In this document: positions 15,178 through 21,608 of the stretch, piece by piece | Numbering within the stretch: position 1 is the stretch's first letter | How the letters are laid out: the number at the start of each line of letters is the position of its first letter | Source of the DNA: Candidatus Woesearchaeota archaeon | GTDB lineage: Archaea > Nanobdellota > Nanobdellia > Woesearchaeales > WJKL01 | NCBI GenBank assembly: GCA_019322535.1 | Contig: JAHWIM010000001.1 | Coordinates: 1-40,353, forward strand | Length of the DNA stretch: 40,353 bases | Reading direction: 5' to 3' | Notes under the pieces: generated by a model | The model's database searches: none | Seen by the model: only the letters and a program-made list of their open reading frames with translations | Told to the model about the DNA's origin: nothing | Position numbers and translations under genes: made by a program

Positions 15178-15286
15178 ATATCAACACCTCTAGTTTAAAT
15201 TTTTTTTCCTATATTTAAATCTTTCTAATAGTGATTTAACTTTAAAAAGGTTACTAAAATATAAACTATATCTTGTATATTCAAAA

Positions 15287-15296
15287 TTTATATATA
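15287..15296 (+). promoter_or_regulatory. TATA box upstream of the candidate RNA gene
   Basis: TTTATATATA on the plus strand, centred 25 nt before the start of the GC-rich segment at about 15317. No plus-strand protein gene follows, so it most likely drives the candidate RNA. Confidence 0.45.
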
Positions 15297-15316
15297 GCTA
15301 GAACTCTTATACTTAC

Positions 15317-15390
15317 TTGAGGGGTGGCTTGCCACAAAGCGCTAAATGCCTGGGGGTGAGCTGGGATTTAGAACGTTCTGGCAGTCACCA
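15317..15390 (+). ncRNA. Candidate GC-rich small RNA resembling the 23S A-loop/H93 region
   Basis: A GC-rich island (about 56% by hand count of 75 bases) within strongly AT-rich flanks. It starts the right distance after a TATA box and ends just before the rad50 stop codon. It can form GUGG-CUUG-CCAC, a CTAAAT/ATTTAG stem and a GGTGA/TCACC stem enclosing AGAACGTTCT. GAGCTGGGATTTAGAACGT matches the 23S rRNA string GAGCUGGGUUUAGAACGU (recalled from E. coli) with one inserted base, and the preceding TGGCTTGCCA resembles the A-loop hairpin. An in-frame ORF here is not convincing as protein. Confidence 0.45.
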
Positions 15391-15397
15391 CTTGTTC

Positions 15398-17467
15398 TTA
15401 ACTGATTATTTCACTAACATGTTCATTTTTATTGATTCTAACAACATTATTCACAAAGCTTTCTATCTTGTTTTCGTGGCTTACAACTATTATTTGTTTT
15501 ACTCCAATTTGCTCTAAAACTTCTCTGACTTTGTCTAGTTGTTCTGAACTAAAGCCCTCTGTTGGTTCATCTAGAATTAGAACATCTTTTGTTTTTATTG
15601 TGCCCATTACATCATTAATTACTTTGTTTAATGCTAATCTGTATGCTAATGCAGCAGAAGTTCTTTCTCCACCGCTTAGATAAGAGATATTAATTTCATA
15701 GCCATTTTGTTCTGCTAAAGGTGTAAACTGCTCATCTATTCTTACATTTAGATTTTCGTCTTCCATAAGGATATTAAACCACTGTTGGAAGAGCTCATTG
15801 AATTCTTTGTGAATGTTAAGCATTACTTGTTTTTCTATAACTGCCATTAGATTTATGAATTGCTTCTCAAGCCAATTCTGCATTTCTTTTAATTGTTTTA
15901 ATTTAGCTTTGATTTCAAGCTGCTTTTTGATTTTTTCCTCTAATGATAAGATATTCTCTTTGATATGTTGTTTTTCCCTTTCAAAGCCGTGTTTTGCAAT
16001 TTCAATTTGTTTTTCTTTATTTTGTAATTCTTCAAGTTGTGTTTTATAGTTTTGATAGCTTTGTTCTAATTCAGTATCAACTTTGATTTTTTTGTTTAAT
16101 TCGATCTTTTTTGCATTAATATTACCAATTTCTTCTTTTAGTTTTTCCTGTGCCAATAGGATATTTGTTTTTAGGTTTTCTTTTTCTTTAAAGTTGTCTA
16201 ATTTTATTTTGTAAATTTGAAAGATATTTTCCTGCTTTTTAGTCTCTTCAAATGTTTTTCTTAGCTCATTTGTTTGTTTTTGCAGTAATTTTGCTTCTTC
16301 TTGAAATTTTAGTATATTTCTATCAAATTCCTCAATTTTCTTGTTTTCTCTTTCAAGAATAGATTCTTTATGTTCTTTGCTGACTGACTGTTCGCATGTT
16401 GGGCACTTTGCTATTTTAAGAATTTTTAATTTGACTTCTCTTGCATGTATTCTTTTTATTTTGTTTTCATTCAAAGAGTTATTAATTTCATTTAATCTGG
16501 TTTCTTTTTCTTGTGTTTTCTTATTTATTTCTTCTAAATTCTTTTGAATTGTCTCAATGTCTATTGTTGTTTTGCCTTCTAGTTCTTTTTTAAGAGCATT
16601 TATTTGATTTTCTAGCTCTATTAAGTCATTATTATTTCTTGTTCTTTGTTCTAATCTATTTCTTAATTCAATGTCTGATAAGCTAAGTTCTTGTTTTAAT
16701 GCTCTTTGCTCTTGAATTGTTTTTTCTATTTTTTCAATATTCTCTTTTGTTTTAGTTAGGTTTTCTTGGGTTGTTTGTAGTTTTGGAAGAAGTTCTTGTA
16801 TTTTTGAATCAATTATTTTTATATTCTCTAATTTCTCTGATTTTTGTCTTTGGTTTTCTTCAAGATCTTCAATTTTTATAGTGCTTTCTTTTTTGTTTTC
16901 TCTAATCTGTCTTAGGATTATTTGAGAGTTTTCTCTTACTCTTTTGTATTTATCAATTCCAAAAACTTTTCTTAATGTATCAAGTCTTAATTCTGCTTCA
17001 TCTTCAACAAGAATTTGCTTCATTTCTTCTTGAGGCGTATAAACTGTATATCTATAGACTAAGTTCTTTGTTTTGCTTATAAGTTCTTTTGGATAACCCA
17101 ATAAGTCTAGAATTATTGTTTTAAGTTCTTGAGGGGTAGCTGATTTTTTAACTCCATCGATTATAATGTAACCTGAGTCTTGCTGTGTTTCTTTTTTTCC
17201 TCTTTTTAATGTTCTTTTTATTATGATTTCTTTGCTGTTTAAATTAAATTTTAATTCAACACTGCCTGTATTTTTTCCATTTCTTAACAAGGCATTTCCT
17301 GTTAAGTGTTTTCTTCTTATCCCAAACAAGGCAAATTCTATTGCTAATAAGATTGTGCTTTTTCCACTTCCAATATCTCCTGATAATAATACAGAGCCAG
17401 CTGGAAATTGGATTTCCTGAGTTGTATAACTTCTAATGTTTTCTAATTTTATAGAATTTAATTGCAT
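15398..17467 (-). CDS. rad50: Rad50/SbcC-like DNA repair ATPase
   Basis: An SMC-like ATPase of double-strand break repair that normally works with the Mre11 nuclease. Seen: Walker A GDIGSGKST at 30-38, long Glu/Lys-rich coiled coils on both sides of a zinc hook CPTC at 355-358, ABC signature LSGGE at 597-601, and Walker B ending ILDEP with D633/E634. At 689 residues it has shorter coiled coils than the 850-880 residues usual in archaeal Rad50. No mre11, herA or nurA lies in the window, although the four are often clustered in archaea. The downstream tail abuts the candidate RNA gene on the opposite strand. Confidence 0.92.
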   Translation of the reverse strand: MQLNSIKLENIRSYTTQEIQFPAGSVLLSGDIGSGKSTILLAIEFALFGIRRKHLTGNALLRNGKNTGSVELKFNLNSKEIIIKRTLKRGKKETQQDSGYIIIDGVKKSATPQELKTIILDLLGYPKELISKTKNLVYRYTVYTPQEEMKQILVEDEAELRLDTLRKVFGIDKYKRVRENSQIILRQIRENKKESTIKIEDLEENQRQKSEKLENIKIIDSKIQELLPKLQTTQENLTKTKENIEKIEKTIQEQRALKQELSLSDIELRNRLEQRTRNNNDLIELENQINALKKELEGKTTIDIETIQKNLEEINKKTQEKETRLNEINNSLNENKIKRIHAREVKLKILKIAKCPTCEQSVSKEHKESILERENKKIEEFDRNILKFQEEAKLLQKQTNELRKTFEETKKQENIFQIYKIKLDNFKEKENLKTNILLAQEKLKEEIGNINAKKIELNKKIKVDTELEQSYQNYKTQLEELQNKEKQIEIAKHGFEREKQHIKENILSLEEKIKKQLEIKAKLKQLKEMQNWLEKQFINLMAVIEKQVMLNIHKEFNELFQQWFNILMEDENLNVRIDEQFTPLAEQNGYEINISYLSGGERTSAALAYRLALNKVINDVMGTIKTKDVLILDEPTEGFSSEQLDKVREVLEQIGVKQIIVVSHENKIESFVNNVVRINKNEHVSEIIS

Positions 17468-17518
17468 AATTTCCCTGGTCTTGAAGAATTAGCTTAAATT
17501 TTTATATTTTTATATGTT

Positions 17519-18367
17519 CTAAACTAGAGAAGCGGCACCAATTATTGCTGCATTTTCTCCTAATCTAGTTTGAACAACTTTTGTTCCTTTCAATAATGCT
17601 CTTTTGTTGATTTCTTGATTCATTGCTTTAGAAAAGAACTTCCATGCTTTTGAGATGTTTCCTCCAATTATTATTGTGTCTGGATCAAAAGAGTTAGTTA
17701 TGTTTGTAATTCCAATTCCTAATAATTTTCCTGTTTGTTTCCAGGCAGAAATTGCTTTTTTATTTCCTTTTATTGCTAGAGTGTAAAGTTCTAAAGGAGA
17801 TTTAACTTTTGCTCTTCTACAGATTCCTCTTGCTGATACATATTCTTCAATACAGCCATTATTATTACATTTGCTTCTTATTTTTTCATCGAATTTTATT
17901 GTTATGTGGCCTAGTTCTCCTGCATTACCTCTGCCATGGTAGAGTTTTTTGTTTATTACAATGCCTCCTCCAATGCCTGTGCCTAATGTTAAGCCTATTA
18001 CATTGTTATATTTTTTTCCTGCTCCATATAATGCTTCTCCTAGTGTAAAGGCATTTACATCATTATCTATTGCAACAGGAACTTTGAATTTTTGCTGGAT
18101 GTATTTTTTAAGATTAAAATTAGATAAAGGTAAATTAACTTGTTTTCCAAGAATTCCTTTTTTATAGTCTAAAGGACCTGGTGCTCCTACACCAATTGCT
18201 TTGATATTTTTATTGAACAGTTGTTTAATGGCGTTTGTTATGTTTTGTATTACTTGTTTTCTTCCTTTATTTGTTTGTGTTTTGACTGCTATTTTTTTGA
18301 TAACCTTGCCATTACTTACTATTCCTGCTTTTATTTCTGTTCCACCTATATCTAGGCCTATTTTCAT
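17519..18367 (-). CDS. ROK family sugar kinase
   Basis: A 282-residue kinase likely to phosphorylate glucose or a related hexose. The ATP motif LDIGGTEIKAGIV is at the N terminus, followed by GVGAPGPLD, the catalytic DNDVNAFTLGEA, GLTLGTGIGGGIV and the metal-site region GELGHITI with CNNNGCIEEY. The usual ROK zinc signature has three cysteines (CxCGxxGC); here the first is replaced by Ser and two remain. It follows the phosphoglucose/phosphomannose isomerase gene by 29 bases, consistent with a hexose-phosphate operon. Substrate cannot be assigned from sequence alone; N-acetylmannosamine or glucosamine kinases also belong here. Confidence 0.88.
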   Translation of the reverse strand: MKIGLDIGGTEIKAGIVSNGKVIKKIAVKTQTNKGRKQVIQNITNAIKQLFNKNIKAIGVGAPGPLDYKKGILGKQVNLPLSNFNLKKYIQQKFKVPVAIDNDVNAFTLGEALYGAGKKYNNVIGLTLGTGIGGGIVINKKLYHGRGNAGELGHITIKFDEKIRSKCNNNGCIEEYVSARGICRRAKVKSPLELYTLAIKGNKKAISAWKQTGKLLGIGITNITNSFDPDTIIIGGNISKAWKFFSKAMNQEINKRALLKGTKVVQTRLGENAAIIGAASLV

Positions 18368-18396
18368 ATGAACTTGCTTAGAAGTTAGAGTTTAAA

Positions 18397-19374
18397 TTAT
18401 TTGCCTTTTAACTTTGCTTTTAATTCCTGGATAACTGGAACAGGTGTTGGGTCTACTTTATTCATTAATGCCAAATAATAAGAATTAAACATTCCAACAT
18501 AAAGAGTATGTAACATTCTTGCGAGTAAACTTGTTCCTTTTGTGTGTATTTCTGTTACTCCTGTTCTTTGTTTTATTATTTGTCTAATTATTGTCATTCT
18601 TTTTTTAATTTTAATATGATCTTTTTTATCTCTAATCATCAATACATGGAGTTTTTTTGCTTGTTTTTTAAAGCCATTAATTTCATTGTGATTCATTTCA
18701 GGCAAGAAATGATAAAATGCTGGCTGTTTTGCATTTTCATTAATCAATGTTTTAAATACATAAGCAACTGCTTGCATGTTTTCAGAAGCATAGATTACTG
18801 GGATTTTTTGATTAAGGTTTTTTGATATCATAAATCCTTCTTTGCTGCATGTCTTAGGCACTAATAATCTGATAGTTTCTCTGATTGCATTATCTTGGTT
18901 TGGAATTAACCTATATCTGCTTAAAACAATTAAAAGAGGTATGAATGTATAAGCAATAGCTATTCTTGGCTGAAAGCCAGCAGGAACTATTATTGCTTTG
19001 TTCTTTTCTTTTTCAGCTAACTTGCCATTGCTTGTTACTGCTATTACAGTTGCTTTTCTTTTTTTTGCTTCGTTATAAGCTGATAATGTTTCTTCTGTAT
19101 TGCCGCTGTAGCTTACTACTAATACTAAGCTGTTTTTGTTCACATATTTAGGTAATTCATAATTTCTTATTACATATAATGGATGTTTTTTTACAAAAGG
19201 AGCTAGTAGAAGTCCTCCAGCAGAACTACCTCCCATCCCACAAACAACAATATTTGAAAGTTTTGATTTAGAAATCTTAGGTAATTTAGCTTTTTTTGCT
19301 ATTTTAAAGGCATCTTTAACTTGATTTCTAAAATTTTGCAATTTACCAAGCATATTAGATTTATCAGATGCCAT
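18397..19374 (-). CDS. Bifunctional phosphoglucose/phosphomannose isomerase
   Basis: Interconverts fructose-6-P with glucose-6-P and mannose-6-P. The 325-residue protein has two SIS domains: VVCGMGGSSAGG at about 43-54, VVSYSGNTEETLSAYNEAKKR at about 86-106, and the family's MNHNEINGF motif (active-site Glu/His region) past residue 225, with a C-terminal helix carrying NKVDPTPVPVIQELK. These features separate the archaeal PGI/PMI family from bacterial PGI. It is the first gene of a two-gene operon with the ROK kinase and links to the mutase and nucleotidyltransferase at 22980-25059. Confidence 0.93.
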   Translation of the reverse strand: MASDKSNMLGKLQNFRNQVKDAFKIAKKAKLPKISKSKLSNIVVCGMGGSSAGGLLLAPFVKKHPLYVIRNYELPKYVNKNSLVLVVSYSGNTEETLSAYNEAKKRKATVIAVTSNGKLAEKEKNKAIIVPAGFQPRIAIAYTFIPLLIVLSRYRLIPNQDNAIRETIRLLVPKTCSKEGFMISKNLNQKIPVIYASENMQAVAYVFKTLINENAKQPAFYHFLPEMNHNEINGFKKQAKKLHVLMIRDKKDHIKIKKRMTIIRQIIKQRTGVTEIHTKGTSLLARMLHTLYVGMFNSYYLALMNKVDPTPVPVIQELKAKLKGK

Positions 19375-19452
19375 AATACCCCCAATATTTATTTGAAAAT
19401 ATATTCTCCTTTATATATATTTCTTTTCTCTTCAAGATAACAAATAGAAGCC

Positions 19453-19472
19453 TTTTTAAATAACCTATAAAT
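19453..19472 (+). promoter_or_regulatory. Promoter region of rpl15e
   Basis: Two overlapping TATA-like stretches, TTTTTAAATA and CTATAAAT. The first would start transcription near 19480, at the foot of the leader hairpin, and so fits best. Confidence 0.4.
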
Positions 19473-19477
19473 CCCTA

Positions 19478-19541
19478 TACTCTGAGAAATGTAGGCGTAG
19501 CTTGCCTGAATCTCAGGTACCAGACGAGCGAAGCGAGTCTG
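19478..19541 (+). promoter_or_regulatory. Structured 5' leader of rpl15e
   Basis: Two hairpins precede the gene. The first pairs TACTCTGAGA (19478-19487) with TCTCAGGTA (19511-19519), nine bp with one bulge, and encloses a second stem AGGC/GCCT. The second pairs CAGAC (19521-19525) with GTCTG (19537-19541) around GA-GC-GAA-GC-GA, so two tandem sheared G-A pairs are possible, a feature of kink-turn-like motifs bound by ribosomal proteins. The segment is GC-rich compared with its surroundings. The SD GGAGG follows at 19564. Autoregulation by L15e or an L7Ae-type protein is a guess. Confidence 0.45.
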
Positions 19542-19575
19542 ACCTTTCGAAAAATTAAACAATGGAGGCTTTAAA

Positions 19576-20124
19576 ATGGGAACTTATAAATATGTTAGGG
19601 AGCTTTGGAGAAAACCAAAGCAAACACTTTCTAAATTATGGACTGAAAGACTTATTCAATGGCGACAAGAACCTTCTACAGTTAGAATTGAGAGACCTAC
19701 TAGAATTGATAGAGCAAGGTCTTTAGGTTATAAAGCAAAACAAGGATTTGTTATTGTAAGGCAGAAAGTTTCTAGGGGGGGCCATATGAGGCCTAAAGCA
19801 ATAATGGGTGGAAGAAGACCAAAACACGCCAGAAGAAGGATGGTTTTGGACAAGTCTTACAAACAAATAGCTGAAGAAAGAGCTAATAGAAAATTTCCAA
19901 ATTGTGAAGTATTAAATAGTTACTGGGTTGCTAAAGATGGAAAATATTATTGGTATGAAATTATCTTAGTAGATAAAGCTCATCCAGCAATATTAAAAGA
20001 TAAAGATATAAAATGGATTACTGAGAAACAACACAAAAGAAGAGTTTATAGGGGATTAACTTCAGCTGCAAGAAAATCTCGTGGATTAAGAAGAAAAGGT
20101 ACTGGTGCAGAGAAAGTAAGATAA
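19576..20124 (+). CDS. rpl15e: 50S ribosomal protein L15e
   Basis: A 182-residue archaeal/eukaryotic large-subunit protein. Diagnostic parts are MGTYKYVRELWRKPKQ at the start, RIERPTRIDRARSLGYKAKQGF, RGGHMRPKAIMGGRRPKHARR, and the C-terminal HKRRVYRGLTSAARKSRGLR. It is strongly basic and ends with a Lys/Arg-rich tail. A GGAGG ribosome binding site is seven bases before the ATG. It is a single-gene unit with a structured leader. Confidence 0.97.
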   Translation: MGTYKYVRELWRKPKQTLSKLWTERLIQWRQEPSTVRIERPTRIDRARSLGYKAKQGFVIVRQKVSRGGHMRPKAIMGGRRPKHARRRMVLDKSYKQIAEERANRKFPNCEVLNSYWVAKDGKYYWYEIILVDKAHPAILKDKDIKWITEKQHKRRVYRGLTSAARKSRGLRRKGTGAEKVR

Positions 20125-20125
20125 A

Positions 20126-20434
20126 CTAGAAATTAAAGGTTCTGGTTTCTGTATCCCAGACAGTACAACCCATTTTATTATTCCACATTAATTTATATTC
20201 TTCTGAAACTGGATCTTTATAATTTATATTTTCACATTCAATTTTTCTTGGAGATTCTTTTTTAACTGCTTTGGATTTTTTTACTTTATTTTTAGATCTT
20301 TTTGGTTTTTGTTCTTTTTCTTCTTGAACATTTTCATTACTTACTTCATTAAAAAGTAAACCAGAAATATTATCTAAATCAACTTTTTCTTCTTTACAAT
20401 CTTCGCAAGGTTCTTTACAATTGCAGTTTGTCAT
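20126..20434 (-). CDS. Small protein with N-terminal Cys cluster, unknown
   Basis: A 102-residue protein starting MTNCNCKEPCEDCKEEK, so five... four-to-five closely spaced cysteines suggest a small metal site. A Lys/Glu-rich, probably disordered middle follows (EEKEQKPKRSKNKVKKSKAV), then a C-terminal segment with two more Cys and aromatic residues (YKLMWNNKMGCTVWDTETR). A longer frame to 20497 exists, but the ATG at 20434 overlaps the end of the upstream small gene by 20 bases, typical of coupled genes here, and avoids an extra hydrophobic leader read from that gene's sequence. I do not recognise a family. It converges with rpl15e with a one-base gap. Confidence 0.55.
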   Translation of the reverse strand: MTNCNCKEPCEDCKEEKVDLDNISGLLFNEVSNENVQEEKEQKPKRSKNKVKKSKAVKKESPRKIECENINYKDPVSEEYKLMWNNKMGCTVWDTETRTFNF

Positions 20435-20615
20435 TTTGTGGAGTAGTATTTCCAGTATAACAATGAGTGCAGTAACCGCCATCACGGACTTCTTCACATA
20501 TATTGAGGCAAGAAGTCTTACCTAATTTTTCTCGTAAACTTGCTAAATAATCTATAGCAGAAGTTCTAGCTTTTTCAATTCCACTTCTTTGAATTGTTTT
20601 TGCTTGGGTTGCCAT
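20415..20615 (-). CDS. Small Cys-containing protein, unknown
   Basis: A 66-residue protein starting MATQAKTIQRSGIEKARTSA. The first half is a predicted helix; the second has CLNICEEVRDGGYCTHC, with CxxxC and CxxC pairs that could bind zinc. The chosen ATG (20615) is more likely than one seven codons upstream because the helix begins there. It overlaps the next gene by 20 bases, suggesting the two are made together and perhaps act together. No recognised family. Confidence 0.55.
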   Translation of the reverse strand: MATQAKTIQRSGIEKARTSAIDYLASLREKLGKTSCLNICEEVRDGGYCTHCYTGNTTPQNDKLQL

Positions 20616-20631
20616 TTTAAAAAATCTAAGA

Positions 20632-20682
20632 CCCAAGAAGTTTGGGATGTGGGGGATTTTAAGAAATCTCTCACCTCTTGGG
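20632..20682 (+). ncRNA. Strong two-level hairpin in a 274-base gap
   Basis: Outer stem CCCAAGA (20632-20638)/TCTTGGG (20676-20682) encloses an 11-bp stem GTGGGGGATTT (20649-20659)/AAATCTCTCAC (20664-20674) with loop TAAG. Two of the inner pairs are G-T in plus-strand sense and would be A-C mismatches in minus-strand RNA, so a plus-strand transcript is favoured. The rest of the gap has a GTCACT-TATT-AGTGAC hairpin at 20734-20749 and the promoter of the next gene. Identity unknown. Confidence 0.35.
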
Positions 20683-20889
20683 CTAATTACTTATTAGTAG
20701 TCAGAACTAGTATTTAAAGCTTTCGGTTTTGCTGTCACTTATTAGTGACAAATAATGTCTGTAGATTCTGAATTTTAAAGGCTGAAATGCTTGAATTAAA
20801 GGCTTTCAGAGCCTGTAACTGCATTTTTAATATAAAAATGAATAATCAGAAAATATAAAAACAACCTTATTTTCTTTGTTTTCAGTAAA

Positions 20890-21195
20890 ATGGATCAAGA
20901 CACAGAAGCAAGTATGAAAAGGAATAATCAAACATTACATATGTTAGTGAGTTTTCCACCTGGAAGTTTAGATGGAGTAATGGGAGCAATAACTCAAGAT
21001 GAAGCTTTACAAGGAATTGAACTAAAACCAAGATATGATAGTAGTAAACCGCCACGTCAAAGCTATAGAATTTTTGAAGAAGGAACTGAAATTGCTAAGA
21101 TAGTTAAGTTAAATAAAAATTATAGTTGCGTTTTTGTATCAGAAGGAGAAACAGCTAAAAGATTAAGAGAAGTAGTAGCAGAATATAGTAAGTGA
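20890..21195 (+). CDS. Hypothetical small protein
   Basis: A 101-residue soluble alpha/beta protein with no family I recognise. Segments: TLHMLVSFPPGSLDGVMGAI, a basic loop with RYDSSKPPRQSY, IAKIVKLNKNYSCVFVSEG as two strands, and a helix AKRLREVVAEYSK. An AAATATAAAAAC TATA-like box lies about 29 nt upstream of the ATG, supporting this start and a leaderless message. It ends only four bases from the convergent HPF-like gene. Confidence 0.6.
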   Translation: MDQDTEASMKRNNQTLHMLVSFPPGSLDGVMGAITQDEALQGIELKPRYDSSKPPRQSYRIFEEGTEIAKIVKLNKNYSCVFVSEGETAKRLREVVAEYSK

Positions 21196-21199
21196 GTGA

Positions 21200-21517
21200 T
21201 CAAATCTTACCTAAAGAATTCATTATAGCTTTTAAAGAAGAATCAATAGCTACAAACACATTTCTATCAACTGCAGAAGAAGTATGCGCTTTACCATTAT
21301 CAATCAATTTCGCATGCAATTCATATTTTTTGCTTTTTTCTGTTTCATGAACTGATTTGATTGTTAGGCTGAGTTTTTCAAAATTCTTGCTTCTGTCAGC
21401 CATTTTTTTAGCATAATTTCCAACAATCTTTTTTAGAATAATCATGGCTCCGCCATCAAGGCAACTAAAGCCGCTCAGCTCAATGTTGCCTCCTAGCTGC
21501 AATAAATTATCGTCCAT
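21200..21517 (-). CDS. HPF/RaiA-like ribosome-associated protein (putative)
   Basis: A 105-residue protein whose layout matches bacterial hibernation-promoting factors. It has a first strand NIELSGF, a long helix (MIILKKIVGNYAKK), strand FEKLSLTIKSVH, strand KKYELHAKLIDNGKAHTSS, then a helix after the 'D.(F/Y).AID' position (DRNVFVAIDSSLKAIMNSL). HPF has the same order, ending 'DMYAAIDGLIDKLARQL'. Archaeal HPF-like proteins are not well described, so the name is by pattern only. If correct it would bind the small subunit decoding area in inactive ribosomes. It is a single gene, divergent from mtaB. Confidence 0.5.
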   Translation of the reverse strand: MDDNLLQLGGNIELSGFSCLDGGAMIILKKIVGNYAKKMADRSKNFEKLSLTIKSVHETEKSKKYELHAKLIDNGKAHTSSAVDRNVFVAIDSSLKAIMNSLGKI

Positions 21518-21578
21518 ATATACTCAATTTTGTATTTAGGGGTTTGCATATTTAAATTTTTCTACAAAAAGGCCAATC

Positions 21579-21587
21579 TATTTAAAG
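21579..21587 (+). promoter_or_regulatory. TATA box for the methylthiotransferase gene
   Basis: TATTTAAAG centred about 26 nt upstream of the ATG at 21609. It implies a leaderless transcript, and no ribosome binding site precedes the start. Confidence 0.55.
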
Positions 21588-21608
21588 TTCATTTGTTTTC
21601 TGATTTTT

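Noticed and set aside
15317..15517. 66-codon plus-strand frame starting MRGGLPQSAKC
   Set aside because: It runs over the GC-rich structured segment and then antisense into rad50, where composition changes abruptly; an RNA gene explains the first part better.
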